Assembly (NCBI GenBank): GCA_963707905.1
Contig: CAVPSA010000048.1
Span: 434,001-498,000 of the forward strand
Direction of reading: 5' to 3'
DNA from: DASXKD01 sp963707905
Lineage (GTDB): Bacteria; Actinomycetota; Actinomycetes; Streptosporangiales; Streptosporangiaceae
Length of the DNA: 64,000 bases
The position numbers and the translations under genes were made by a program. The notes beneath the pieces were generated by a model. That model did not search any database, had not been told where the DNA came from, and was given only the letters and a program-made list of their open reading frames with translations. Below, piece after piece: positions 41,762 to 50,711 of this stretch. Numbering within the stretch: position 1 is the stretch's first letter; each line of letters begins with the position of its first letter.

Positions 41762-42994
41762 TCACCGGGCCGGGGCCCCGTAGCGGCGCAGTTCGCGGCG
41801 CGCCAGCGAGCGCTTGTGCACCTCATCGGGGCCGTCGGCGAACCGCAGCGAGCGGGCCGAGGCCCACATGTGGGCGAGCGGGAAGTCCTGGCTGACTCCG
41901 CCCGCGCCGTGTGCCTGGATCGCCTTGTCGATCACCCACTCGGCCATCGCCGGGGTGGCGACCTTGATCGCCTGGATCTCGGTGTGGGCGCCCTTGTTGC
42001 CCACGGTGTCCATGAGCCAGGCGGTCTTGAGGACAAGCAGCCGGGCCTGCTCGATGCGGACCCGGGACTCGGCGATCCAGTCCTGGATCACGCCCTGCTC
42101 GGCGAGCGGCCGGCCGAACGCGGTCCGCTGGATGACCCGCTTGCACATCAGTTCCAGCGCCCGCTCGGCGGCGCCGATCAGCCGCATGCAGTGGTGGATC
42201 CGGCCCGGGCCGAGCCGGGCCTGGGCAATGGCGAACCCGCTGCCCTCCTCGCCGATGAGGTCGGCGGCCGGCACCCGGACGTCGGAGAAGCGGACCTCGG
42301 CGTGCCCGCCGTGCGGCGCGTCGTCGTAGCCGAACAGCCGCACGCCGCGCCGGACGTCGACGCCGGGGGTATCCCTGGGGACCAGGATCATCGACTGCTG
42401 CCGGTGCCGGTCGGCGCCCGGGTCGGTCTTGCCCATCACGATGAGGATCTCGCAGGCCGGGTCCATCGCCCCCGACGACCACCACTTGGTGCCGTTGATC
42501 ACGTACGAGTCGCCGTCGCGCTGGATCCGGGTGGCGATGTTGGACGCGTCGGAGGAGGCGACGTCCGGCTCGGTCATGCAGAACGCGGACCTGATCGCGC
42601 CGTCGAGCAGCGGCTTGAGCCAGCGCGCCTGCTGCTCCGGCGAGCCGAACTCGGCCAGCACCTCCATGTTGCCGGTGTCTGGCGCGGCGCAGTTCAGCGC
42701 CTCGGGCGCCAGTGCCGCGCTGTGCCCGGTGATCTCCGCCAGCGGCGCGTACTGCAGGTTGGTCAGCCCGGCACCGCCGGAGTGCCCGGGCAGGAACAGG
42801 TTCCACAGGCCGCGCTCGCGGGCCGCCGCCTTGAGCCCGGCGATCACGGCCGGGCGGCGCCACGGGTCACCTTCCCGCGCGGCCCGGTCCACCTGCTCCT
42901 CGTAGACCGGCTCCGCCGGGTAGATGTGGCTGTCCATGAAGGACTGGAGCTGTGCGCAGAGCTCGCGGGTACGTTCGTCGTGCCCGAAGTCCAT
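41762..42994 (-). CDS. Acyl-CoA dehydrogenase, ACAD10/11-like
   Basis: A 410-residue FAD enzyme. It has FCMTEPDVASSDASNIATRI, INGTKWWSSGAMDPACEILI, QARLGPGRIHHCMRLIGAAE, RTAFGRPLAEQGVIQDWIAE and the C-terminal IQAHGAGGVSQDFPLAHMWA. This pattern matches the ACAD10/11-type and FadE2-like branch. ATG 42994 is chosen because GGGAGGA stands just upstream, dropping eight residues of open frame. Separated from the next cluster by repeats, it may be a separate transcript. Confidence 0.9.
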   Translation of the reverse strand: MDFGHDERTRELCAQLQSFMDSHIYPAEPVYEEQVDRAAREGDPWRRPAVIAGLKAAARERGLWNLFLPGHSGGAGLTNLQYAPLAEITGHSAALAPEALNCAAPDTGNMEVLAEFGSPEQQARWLKPLLDGAIRSAFCMTEPDVASSDASNIATRIQRDGDSYVINGTKWWSSGAMDPACEILIVMGKTDPGADRHRQQSMILVPRDTPGVDVRRGVRLFGYDDAPHGGHAEVRFSDVRVPAADLIGEEGSGFAIAQARLGPGRIHHCMRLIGAAERALELMCKRVIQRTAFGRPLAEQGVIQDWIAESRVRIEQARLLVLKTAWLMDTVGNKGAHTEIQAIKVATPAMAEWVIDKAIQAHGAGGVSQDFPLAHMWASARSLRFADGPDEVHKRSLARRELRRYGAPAR

Positions 42995-43056
42995 GATTTC
43001 CTCCCGGCGTTGCCGCAATGACTCTATCGGGGATGTTTCCCGCTGGCTGCCCCGGG

Positions 43057-44637
43057 CTACCCGCCAGTACGGCCAGCTCGGCGGAACACATCAACCCCGT
43101 CGTCGGTGAAGATGCGCAGGTAGGCCCAGCCCGGGTGGCGCTGCTCGATGAACGCCAGCACGTTGGCCGGCGGCGGGCTCCAGCCGCTGTTGTCGGTGTC
43201 GAACACGACGTAGTCCGGCGCCGGGTTGGGGTAGCCGCCGATCCAGTAGGTGTCGTCACGGGCCGCCAGCGGGGCCAGCATGGTCAGCGTCGCCTCCACC
43301 GTCACGCCGCCCGGCACCCGCGCCATCGCCGCGTCCTCCGCGCTCACGTGCGAGGTGATGTCGTAGGTCTGCGCGCTCCACAGCGTGTCAAGCGGGAACC
43401 GGAAGGCCAGCCAGCCGGCGATGACGACCATCACGGCGGCGCCGTACCTGGCCACGGCTTCGCCGGGCGGGGGCAGCCAGGACGGCCCGCGGCGCCTGGC
43501 TGCCCCGGTACGCCGCCGCGAGCTTGCCCGGAATCTGGCCATGCCGTCCACCGCGGCCAGGAACAAGATCGGCATGACGGTGGCGTCGTAGTGCCAGCCG
43601 GTGCCCCAGAAGAGCTGTTCGTGGAGACGAACCGCAGCGCCAGGCTGGGCAGCGCGATCAGCGCGAGCGGGGACCGGAGCGCGAGGAACGCGACGGGCAG
43701 CAGGATCAGGTACGTGGTCCACAGCTTCTCGTGGCCCCCCTGGGTGAGCTGGTGGAGCCAGCGCGCTCGCCGATGGGTGGCCGCCGGGGCCGACCACTCC
43801 CCCGTCGTTCCAATACGGGTACTGATGCGCCAGGTTGAAGTGCGGGATGATCACCGCGATCGCCAGCACTGACCAGGCCAGCCCCCAGACGGCCAGGAGG
43901 ATCCCCGCCCGGATCCACGCGCCTGGCTCGTGCTCGGCGGCGCCGTGGCGGGCGCCGGCCGGCATGGCCAAGGCCCCGTGACGAAGGAACGGGGCCTTGA
44001 GCCAGCGGGGGGTTCCAGGGGGGTCGCTCTCCCGGGCCAGCACTGCCAGGCCCATCCCGGCCATGACCAGGCCGATCGCGGCGACCGTGAACCCCTGGTC
44101 CTCCTTGACGAATACCAGCGGCAGTGCCCAGAGGATGGCCGGCCGCAGCCTGCGGCGCACCAGCGCGGACAGTGAGAACGCCAGCAGCGGGACGGCGAAC
44201 GCGATCTCGTGGAAGTCGAAGTTGACCATCTGCTGCAGGCCCCAGGAGAAGCCGTAGGCGAGGCCGATGCCCCGGCTGGCCCAGGTGCCGAGCAGTTCCT
44301 GTGCGGCGCGGCAGACCGGGATCACCGACGCCGCGGTGAGCAGGGCCTGGGCGACGAGCAGCGTCTCCGGTGTCGGGAAGACCCGGAAGAACGGGGCGAG
44401 CAGGCCAACGATGGGCTGGAAGTGATCGCCGAGCAGGTTGAACCCGGCGCCCCTGATCGACACGACGGGCGCGTGCAGGTGGGCGAGCTGCTTGACGTAC
44501 TCGGTGAAGATGCCCAGGTCCCAGGAGCCGGGGTCCAGGCGCAGGTATTTGAACACCGAGATCGTGTCGTAGGCGATGAACGTGGCCAGCGCGATCACCC
44601 ACGTGACCGGGTCCATCGCGGAGCGCTGGCCAGCCAC
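43057..44637 (-). CDS. DUF2079 membrane protein with compensated frameshifts
   Basis: About 526 residues, polytopic, DUF2079 family (GT-C-like; unknown role). Family-like text covers the N-terminal half (DTISVFKYLRLDPGSWDLGI, GFNLLGDHFQPIVGLLAPFF) and the end (FWGTGWHYDATVMPILFLAA). Between about 43614 and 43790 the family-like hydrophobic sequence lies in the next frame (KLWTTYLILLPVAFLALR), while the open frame reads Pro/Arg-rich nonsense. So one insertion and one deletion offset each other. A dispersed repeat (43969-44043) is also in frame. The start is ATG 44616 or GTG 44637. It may be non-functional, or the errors may be in the sequence. Confidence 0.75.
   Translation of the reverse strand: MAGQRSAMDPVTWVIALATFIAYDTISVFKYLRLDPGSWDLGIFTEYVKQLAHLHAPVVSIRGAGFNLLGDHFQPIVGLLAPFFRVFPTPETLLVAQALLTAASVIPVCRAAQELLGTWASRGIGLAYGFSWGLQQMVNFDFHEIAFAVPLLAFSLSALVRRRLRPAILWALPLVFVKEDQGFTVAAIGLVMAGMGLAVLARESDPPGTPRWLKAPFLRHGALAMPAGARHGAAEHEPGAWIRAGILLAVWGLAWSVLAIAVIIPHFNLAHQYPYWNDGGVVGPGGHPSASALAPPAHPGGPREAVDHVPDPAARRVPRAPVPARADRAAQPGAAVRLHEQLFWGTGWHYDATVMPILFLAAVDGMARFRASSRRRTGAARRRGPSWLPPPGEAVARYGAAVMVVIAGWLAFRFPLDTLWSAQTYDITSHVSAEDAAMARVPGGVTVEATLTMLAPLAARDDTYWIGGYPNPAPDYVVFDTDNSGWSPPPANVLAFIEQRHPGWAYLRIFTDDGVDVFRRAGRTGG
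43969..44043. repeat. Composite GC-rich dispersed repeat inside DUF2079 gene
   Basis: The hairpin CAAGGCCCCGT (43969-43979), a 9-nt loop and ACGGGGCCTTG (43989-43999) are followed by CAGCGGGGGGTTCCAGGGGG and a CCCGGGCCAGCAC end. It is the fullest copy of the composite. In the gene it encodes PPGTPRWLKAPFLRHGALA, which breaks a loop between membrane segments. Confidence 0.8.
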
Positions 44638-44735
44638 GGGGCCAGCGTCACTGCCGGCATCCGCCGGCCCGTGGCCGCCGGGGCCTGCCCGCCGGCCACG
44701 GACGGCGGTGACCGCTCGTCTCCCGGTATCAACGG

Positions 44736-45368
44736 CTATCCGTAGAGCAGCGACTCGTATTGCGGGCCGTAGTGGCGTTCCAGTTCCTCCAGGGTCTCCG
44801 CACAGGGCTGGACGCTCTTGACGATCTGTGCGTGCGGCAGCACCGCATCCGGGTTCCACGACTCCGGCTCCCACAGCCGGGAGCGCATGAACGCTTTCAT
44901 GCAGTGGAAGAAGATCTGCTCGATCTCGACGAGCACCGCGAGCTGCGGCCGGTGCCCCTTGACGATCATGTCGTCGAACCAGGGGGCATCGCGGATCAGC
45001 CGTGCGCGCCCGTTGATGCGCAGCGTCTCTTTGCGCCCTGGGATCAGGAAGATCAGTCCGACGTGCGGGTTCTCCAGAATGTTGCGGAACCCGTCGGCAC
45101 GCCGGTTGCCGGGCCGCTCGGGGATGGCGATGGTCTGCTCGTCGAGTACCCGGACGAAGCCGGGCGGATCGCCCTTGGGTGAGACGTCACAGCTGCCGTC
45201 CGTGGCGCACGTCGCGACCAGGCAGAACGGGCAGGCGGCGAGCCACTCGACGTCCCGTGGGTGCAGCCGGGTGCGCTCCTTGGTGATCGCGCGCTCTGCC
45301 GGCGTGCCGAGCAGTTCGCGCAGCTCGGCGGCGGATGAGATTTCCGTGAGGGTGCCCGTCCCCGCCAT
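44736..45368 (-). CDS. Pyridoxamine 5'-phosphate oxidase-like flavoprotein (MSMEG_1061 type)
   Basis: A 210-residue split-barrel FMN protein. It has CPFCLVATCATDGSCDVSPK, DPPGFVRVLDEQTIAIPERP, RRADGFRNILENPHVGLIFL and ETLRINGRARLI. This fits the PPOX-type MSMEG_1061 family, unlikely to be a true PdxH. The early paired Cys are unusual for PdxH. ATG 45368 is set by GGGAG upstream. The reaction is unknown. Confidence 0.85.
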   Translation of the reverse strand: MAGTGTLTEISSAAELRELLGTPAERAITKERTRLHPRDVEWLAACPFCLVATCATDGSCDVSPKGDPPGFVRVLDEQTIAIPERPGNRRADGFRNILENPHVGLIFLIPGRKETLRINGRARLIRDAPWFDDMIVKGHRPQLAVLVEIEQIFFHCMKAFMRSRLWEPESWNPDAVLPHAQIVKSVQPCAETLEELERHYGPQYESLLYG

Positions 45369-45440
45369 GGCTCTCCCTTCGCGGGCGCCTGGGAGGGTGC
45401 GCGCCCGTGCTGCCAAGCCTAGCCGGGGTGTGCCGGGTTG

Positions 45441-46268
45441 CTAGGTGAGCAGCAGACGGCCGACCCGGCGGCCGGCCAGATACAGGCCGGCCAGGCCCAT
45501 GACCGCGAGGTAGGCCACGCGCCAGAGCAGGCCGGGGCCGACCATGCCGAGCGCGAGCCCGCGCATCAGTGTGACCGCCTGGTAGAGCGGGGTGCATTCG
45601 ATCAGCACCGCCACCGGCCGCGGGTACACGCTCAGCGGGTAGAAGGTGGTGGAGAACAGGAACATCGGCACGCTGATCAGGGTCACGTATTCGAAGTGCT
45701 GCCAGCTCCGCATGAACGTGGTCGCGGCCATGCCGGCGGCGGCGAACGCGAACCCGGTGAGCACCGCGGCGGGCAGCACGCCGATGGCCCAGTACGAGTG
45801 GAACAGGCCCAGCGCCAGCATCACGCCGGTGAACGCGAACGCGTACATGGCGCTGCGGATCAGCGCCCACAGCACCTGCCCCAGGGCCAGGTCCGGGGCC
45901 CGCATCGGCGTGGCCAGCGCGGCCTCGTAGGTCTTGGCGTACTTGATCTGGAAGAACACGTTGAACGTGGAGTCGTAGATGGCCCCGTTCATGGACGAGG
46001 TCGCCAGCAGCGCCGGGGCCACGTAGGCGGTGTAGCTGACCCCGCCGACGGGGCCGACCAGGTGCCCGAGCCCGAGCCCGATCGACAGCAGGTAGAACAG
46101 CGGCTCCCCGATGCCGGAGAGCAGCATCAGCCACAGGTGCCGGTAGACCCGGGCGTGCCGCTCCACCAGGCGCAGGCTGCCCTTGCCGCCGAGCGCCTGC
46201 CAGGGCCGGGTGGCCACGGCGGTGGGCACGATGCGCAGCGGCTCGTGGCGGACCTGAAGGTCAGACAT
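45441..46268 (-). CDS. ABC-2 permease, DrrB/NodJ type
   Basis: A 275-residue permease with six membrane segments. The conserved loop YAKTYEAALATPMRAPDLAL and the SVPMFLFSTTFYPLSVYP motif are typical of DrrB/NodJ exporters. It overlaps the preceding permease gene by 8 bp; the two permeases probably form a heterodimer served by the ATPase at 47076. The substrate is unknown; lipid or polyketide export is typical. Confidence 0.88.
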   Translation of the reverse strand: MSDLQVRHEPLRIVPTAVATRPWQALGGKGSLRLVERHARVYRHLWLMLLSGIGEPLFYLLSIGLGLGHLVGPVGGVSYTAYVAPALLATSSMNGAIYDSTFNVFFQIKYAKTYEAALATPMRAPDLALGQVLWALIRSAMYAFAFTGVMLALGLFHSYWAIGVLPAAVLTGFAFAAAGMAATTFMRSWQHFEYVTLISVPMFLFSTTFYPLSVYPRPVAVLIECTPLYQAVTLMRGLALGMVGPGLLWRVAYLAVMGLAGLYLAGRRVGRLLLT

Positions 46269-47076
46269 ACAGCCGCCGCCGGTAGGTGCGGTTGCCGGCG
46301 GCCACCCCGATGGCGGCCAGGCCGGCCAGGTAGCCCACGTGGATCAGCGCACCGCCGAGGGTCGCGGTGCCGAGGGTGAGCGACCGGCACAGCGCCACCC
46401 CGTGCCACAGCGGCGTGACGTAGGCGACCGGCCGGAGCCAGGCGGGGAGCTGGGTGATGGGAAAGAAGGTCCCGGAGAACAGGAACAGCGGGATCATGCC
46501 GAACCTGAAGATCACCGCGAACGAGGTGTCCCTGGTGCGGGTGATCGCCCACGCCTCGATCACCGCGTTGAACGTGATCCCGGTCAGCACGGCGACCGGG
46601 AGGGCCGCCAGCGCCCAGCGCGAGTGCACCGCGCCCAGCGCGGCCGCCACGGCGAGGAAGATCGCGCAGTTCATGGTGAGCCGCAGCGCCACGAACAGCA
46701 TGTGACCGTGGAAGATGTCGGCCGGGCGCAGCGGCGAGGCGGTGGCGGCCTGGTAGGTCTTGACCCACTTGACCGAGGCGAGCACCGGGTACGTCGACTC
46801 CCCCACGGCCGTGGTCATGGCGGTCGCGGCCAGCAGCCCCGGGGCGAGGAAGGTCAGGTAGCTGACCCCGCCGATCGCGGTGTCCCCGTGGGAGTTGATC
46901 AGGCTGCCCAGGCCCAGGCCCATCGCGCCGAGGAACAGCAGCGGGTTCAGCAGGCTGGAGTAGATGGAGCCGCGCCAGGTCCGGCGGTAGTCGGTCAGCC
47001 AGAACCGCAGCTCGCGGACGGCGAACACGGCCCCGGGCAGCGCGGGGCGGGTGAGCGGCCTGGTGGCGGCGGCCAT
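46261..47076 (-). CDS. ABC-2 permease, DrrB/NodJ type
   Basis: A 271-residue permease, a paralogue of the next gene. It has VKWVKTYQAATASPLRPADI, GMIPLFLFSGTFFPITQLP and six membrane segments. Its start overlaps the ATPase stop by one base (TGATG), so it is tightly coupled. It provides the second half of the transmembrane channel. Confidence 0.88.
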   Translation of the reverse strand: MAAATRPLTRPALPGAVFAVRELRFWLTDYRRTWRGSIYSSLLNPLLFLGAMGLGLGSLINSHGDTAIGGVSYLTFLAPGLLAATAMTTAVGESTYPVLASVKWVKTYQAATASPLRPADIFHGHMLFVALRLTMNCAIFLAVAAALGAVHSRWALAALPVAVLTGITFNAVIEAWAITRTRDTSFAVIFRFGMIPLFLFSGTFFPITQLPAWLRPVAYVTPLWHGVALCRSLTLGTATLGGALIHVGYLAGLAAIGVAAGNRTYRRRLYV

Positions 47077-48008
47077 CAGTCCTCCAGCCTGCGGCCGGTC
47101 AGCCGCAGGAACACGTCCTCCAGTGTGCTGCGCCGGACCAGGGAGGTCAGCGGTTCAAGCCCGAGCGCCCGCACCCCGGCCAGGGTGGCGTCGCCGTCGG
47201 TCACGTACAGCAGGATCCGGTCGGCGAGCACCTCCTGGCGCTCGGACGGCACGCTGGCCAGCTTGTCCGCGGCGACCTGGTGCCGGTCCGGCTCGAAGCG
47301 CAGTTCCAGCACCTCGGGGGTGGAGTACCGCCCGATCAGCTCCCGCGGCGAGCCCTCGGCGGCGATCTTCCCGCGGTCCATCACCACCAGCCGGTCGCAC
47401 AACTGCTCGGCCTCGTCCATGTAGTGCGTGGTGAGGATCAGCGTGACGCCCTGCTGCTTGAGCCGGAACAGCCGGTCCCAGACCGCGTGCCTGGCCTGCG
47501 GGTCCAGGCCGGTGGTGGGCTCGTCAAGGAGCAGGATCTCCGGCTCGTTGATCAGCGACCTGGCGATGGTGAGGCGGCGTTTCATACCGCCGGACAACGG
47601 CTCCACCTGGTCCTCCGCGCGGTCGCTGAGCTGGACGAAGTCCAGCAGGTGGGCGGTGCGCTCGCGGATCAGCTCGCGGGACATCCCGAAGTAGCGCCCG
47701 TAGACGAGCAGGTTCTCGCGCACGGTCAGCTCAAGGTCGAGGGTGTCCTCCTGGGGAACGACGCCGAGCCGGGCGCGGATCACCGGGCCGTCCGCCACCG
47801 GATCCAGGCCCAGGATCGACAGTTCGCCCCCGCTCGGCGGGGACACACAGCCGATCATCCGCATCGTGGAGGACTTGCCCGCCCCGTTCGGCCCGAGGAA
47901 GCCGAACGCCTCGCCGCGGTGCAGTTCGAAGTCGATCCGGTCCACCGCGGTGAATTCCCCGAACCGCTTGACCAGGCCACGAGCGCGGATCATGGGTTTG
48001 GCAGACAC
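47076..48008 (-). CDS. ABC transporter ATP-binding protein, DrrA/NodI type
   Basis: A 310-residue ATPase with Walker A GPNGAGKSSTMRMIG, signature LSGGMKRRLTIARSL, Walker B EILLLDEPTTGLDP and the switch TTHYMDEAEQL. The C-terminal domain is of DrrA type. It is the first gene of the three-gene exporter operon. The promoter should lie in 48009-48198, which it shares with the divergent GtrA gene. Confidence 0.9.
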   Translation of the reverse strand: MSAKPMIRARGLVKRFGEFTAVDRIDFELHRGEAFGFLGPNGAGKSSTMRMIGCVSPPSGGELSILGLDPVADGPVIRARLGVVPQEDTLDLELTVRENLLVYGRYFGMSRELIRERTAHLLDFVQLSDRAEDQVEPLSGGMKRRLTIARSLINEPEILLLDEPTTGLDPQARHAVWDRLFRLKQQGVTLILTTHYMDEAEQLCDRLVVMDRGKIAAEGSPRELIGRYSTPEVLELRFEPDRHQVAADKLASVPSERQEVLADRILLYVTDGDATLAGVRALGLEPLTSLVRRSTLEDVFLRLTGRRLED

Positions 48009-48198
48009 TTACGCGAGGCTACCCGGCGTGCCGGTATCCTCCCAGTGGAATTTTCGCGGCGTGCCAGGGCACGCGGTGCGGAGTTGCCGGCCTCGTACGC
48101 GTGAGTGCACCGGGGGCGGTACTGTCAAGTGTCATCGCGACCAGCTTGAGTTCATGATGGGGATCCTGGACTGACGACGAGAGAGAGTTGATCTTCCG

Positions 48199-48822
48199 GT
48201 GACTGCACTGCGCGGGCTGTACGTGCGGTTCAGGCAGCTCATTCATGAGTTCGCCAAGTTCGGGATCATCGGCGTTATCGGCCTGATTATCACCAACGTC
48301 GGCTATGCGCTGATGCACTCCCACGGCGCGGGGCCGGTCACCTCGGCGACGGTCGCGACGATCGTCGCCACGATCGTCGCCTACATCGGCAACAGGTACT
48401 GGTCGTTCGCGCACCGTGAGCGGACCAGCGTCCCGCGCGAGGGGCTCATCTTCTTCGTGCTGAACGGCATCGGCCTGCTGATCCAGGACGCCGTCGTGGC
48501 CTTCAACTCCTACGTGCTGCACAACGAGCACCACAAGCTGGCCGAGTTCCTGGCGCTGAACATCGGCATCGCGATCGCGACGGTGTTCCGGTTCTGGTCC
48601 TACCGCAGGTTCGTGTGGCGGCTCACCCCCGCCGATGGCTCAGGCACCGGCGCGGTGCCGGGCCCGCCGTCGCCGTCCGTGCAGCCGCCGGCCGCCGCCG
48701 GTCCGGTGGTCCAGCCCGATGCCGAGCGGCTGTCCCCAGCCGAAGCCGGGACCGCCACGCCGCAGGTGAACGGGCACGCCCCGGGCCGGGCCGCCCATCG
48801 CGGGTCGTACTCCCCGAGCTAG
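48199..48822 (+). CDS. GtrA family membrane protein
   Basis: A 207-residue protein. Four membrane segments in the first 135 residues (FGIIGVIGLIITNVGYALMH; AYIGNRYWSFAHRER; ALNIGIAIATVFRFWSYRRF) match GtrA, a family of polyprenyl-linked sugar flippases or their helpers. The last 70 residues are a Pro/Ala-rich cytoplasmic tail. The start is GTG 48199. No glycosyltransferase adjoins it, so its glycan is unknown. Confidence 0.88.
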   Translation: MTALRGLYVRFRQLIHEFAKFGIIGVIGLIITNVGYALMHSHGAGPVTSATVATIVATIVAYIGNRYWSFAHRERTSVPREGLIFFVLNGIGLLIQDAVVAFNSYVLHNEHHKLAEFLALNIGIAIATVFRFWSYRRFVWRLTPADGSGTGAVPGPPSPSVQPPAAAGPVVQPDAERLSPAEAGTATPQVNGHAPGRAAHRGSYSPS

Positions 48823-48875
48823 CCGGCTCTTGCGGTCATCCCCGGGCCAGGTGTCTCGTGGGTGCCCGGCCGTGC

Positions 48876-48891
48876 GGCGCTTCGTATTGCA
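48876..48891 (+). repeat. 16-bp block shared with 16664-16679
   Basis: GGCGCTTCGTATTGCA occurs here after the GtrA gene and at 16664-16679 upstream of the MFS gene, both just after a GC-rich hairpin-rich stretch. It may be the end of another dispersed element. Confidence 0.5.
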
Positions 48892-48902
48892 CTGCGCTTG
48901 TT

Positions 48903-49844
48903 TCAGCGAGCGGTGCAGCCCTTGGCCGGGCCGCCGACGAGGTGCAGCGGCGCGCGGTAGGCCCGGCCCGCCTGAGCCTGGGTGAGCTTGCCGGTAGCGA
49001 CCAGCCGGCCGAGCACGTGCGCCTCCCGCGACCTGGCCACGGCGTAGTGCCCGATCGGGTTGTCCGCGCTCGGCGCCTGGACCAGGCCCGCGAGCAGCGC
49101 CGCCTGCGGCCAGTTCAGGCCGGCCGGGGTCACGCCGAAGTAGCCGCAGCTCGCCTCGGCCAGGCCGTAGTACCCGTGGCCGAAGTAGGCGATGTCGGCG
49201 TACAGCCGCATGATCTGCGGTTTGGAGTAGCTGAGGTCCAGCTTGATGCCCAGGACGATTTGCTCCACCTCGACGGCCACCCCGGCCTGGCCGGGCGTGT
49301 AGAGCATCTTGGCCAGTTGCTGGTAGAGCGTGGCGCCGCCCTGGTCTGGCTGCCCGGCGACGCGGCCGATGATCACCCGGCCGATCGCGATGGGGTCGAA
49401 GCCTGGTTCTGAGTAGAACCGGTGATCCTCGGTGGCGACCAGGGAGTCGGCGAACCGTGACGGCACCAGGGGCCCGGGGTAGGCCGCGCCGTGCGCCCGG
49501 TCGAAGGCCTGCGCCAGCGACGGCGCGTTGCTCACCGACGGTGTGACCAGGAGGAGCGTGGCAAACGCCAGCACCCCCACGAGCGCGAGGGCCAGGATCG
49601 CGATCAGGACCCGGCGCAGCCAGCGGGGCAGCCTGTGTGCCGTCGCCCGCCGCGTTCCCGGGGGTCGCCCGCCTCGGGGGCCGGTCCGGGGCGGGCCGGG
49701 GGACGCCGGGACGCGCGGCACGCCGGGCAGTGGCTGGGTAGGCGTGTACTGACCGGGCCCGCCTGTGCCCCAGGCGAGCGGCGTGGTCGCCGCGGTCGGC
49801 GCATCAGCGTAGCCGCCGTCGCCCGCGGGCACGCCTTTTGTCAT
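48903..49844 (-). CDS. Monofunctional GT51 peptidoglycan transglycosylase
   Basis: A 313-residue membrane-anchored glycosyltransferase. A Pro/Gly-rich cytoplasmic N-terminus of about 70 residues leads to one membrane helix (VLIAILALALVGVLAFATLL) and a GT51 domain with the catalytic ATEDHRFYSEPGFDP, GGATLYQQLAKML, and FGHGYYGLAEAS. No transpeptidase domain follows, so it polymerises lipid II only. The C-terminal Cys (KGCTAR) is odd. It stands alone. Confidence 0.88.
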   Translation of the reverse strand: MTKGVPAGDGGYADAPTAATTPLAWGTGGPGQYTPTQPLPGVPRVPASPGPPRTGPRGGRPPGTRRATAHRLPRWLRRVLIAILALALVGVLAFATLLLVTPSVSNAPSLAQAFDRAHGAAYPGPLVPSRFADSLVATEDHRFYSEPGFDPIAIGRVIIGRVAGQPDQGGATLYQQLAKMLYTPGQAGVAVEVEQIVLGIKLDLSYSKPQIMRLYADIAYFGHGYYGLAEASCGYFGVTPAGLNWPQAALLAGLVQAPSADNPIGHYAVARSREAHVLGRLVATGKLTQAQAGRAYRAPLHLVGGPAKGCTAR

Positions 49845-50441
49845 GACTGCCGCTCCATCGGTAGGCCGGGCCCCCGCCTGCCCGAAGCGGCTACCCGGTC
49901 ACCCACTCCCCTATAGCCAATAACGAACGAACCTTTTCCGGAATGCCCGGGGAAGCGTGAAATTCCTTCCGCCACGGCCTCATGAGCCGGTGGTGGGTCC
50001 CGCCGGCGGGTGAGTTCTCCCGGTTGAGTTACTCTTTGTTATCTATAATACACGCTATGTACACATGGTGGCCCCAATGAAGTACTTGTCCGGGGCCCTC
50101 CCCGGCTTGGCGGCTCTCGCGGGGGCAGTGCGCCCGATCCTGATGCCGCCCGCCTGGCGCCGCCCGCCTGGCCCGCCCGCTGCCAACAACCCGGGCCTGC
50201 GGACCACGGGCATCCTTGCCGGCAGTTCGACCCACATCACCGTGGTGATCTCGGGCAACCACGTTCACCTGAGCTGGCCGGCGGCCGGGGTCGGGCGCGC
50301 GCTGGGGTGCTGCCTTTTACGCGCGCGGCGTCGTGGACCATTCATCCGGCCCGGGGTGCCTGGGCTTCGGGCCGGGTGAGGCTTGCATGCGGCGCAGGCA
50401 CTCGCGCCGTACGCTAAGGTCATAGCGTCCGCATGGGCGGA
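49845..50441. other. 597-bp gap before tRNA-Pro
   Basis: No convincing gene is seen. An AT-rich island at 50030-50066 contains a perfect TATAAT (50044-50049). A small frame starting at ATG 50065 or 50077 (about 100 residues, Pro/Arg-rich, ending at 50379) has no family character. Closer to the tRNA, TACGCT at 50410-50415 could be its -10 box, but no well-spaced -35 is seen. Confidence 0.5.
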
Positions 50442-50518
<77 letters not shown>

Positions 50519-50531
50519 AAAGGTCCAGGTC

Positions 50532-50565
50532 AGAAGGGGTTCCGAGTTTCGATCGGGCCCCTTTT
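50532..50565 (+). terminator. tRNA-Pro terminator
   Basis: AGAAGGGG and CCCCTTTT pair across an 18-nt loop and end in T4. The same structure follows the third att copy (62122-62156), so it is part of the repeated unit. Confidence 0.6.
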
Positions 50566-50711
50566 CGATCTTCGGGAGCCAATCGGGGAGTCACTTGACG
50601 CCGGTCAAGGCTCCGCTACCTCGCGGCAGCCAGCATGGAGCACTTATTCCTCCATGCTGGTCGCAACGCGCCTACCTCAGGCCCAGAGCCGCCGGGCGTG
50701 AGTCTCAGATG

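Noticed and set aside
50065..50379. 104-residue frame downstream of a TATAAT
   Set aside because: Low-complexity Pro/Arg/Gly content, no ribosome site and no family; the AT-rich box alone is not enough.
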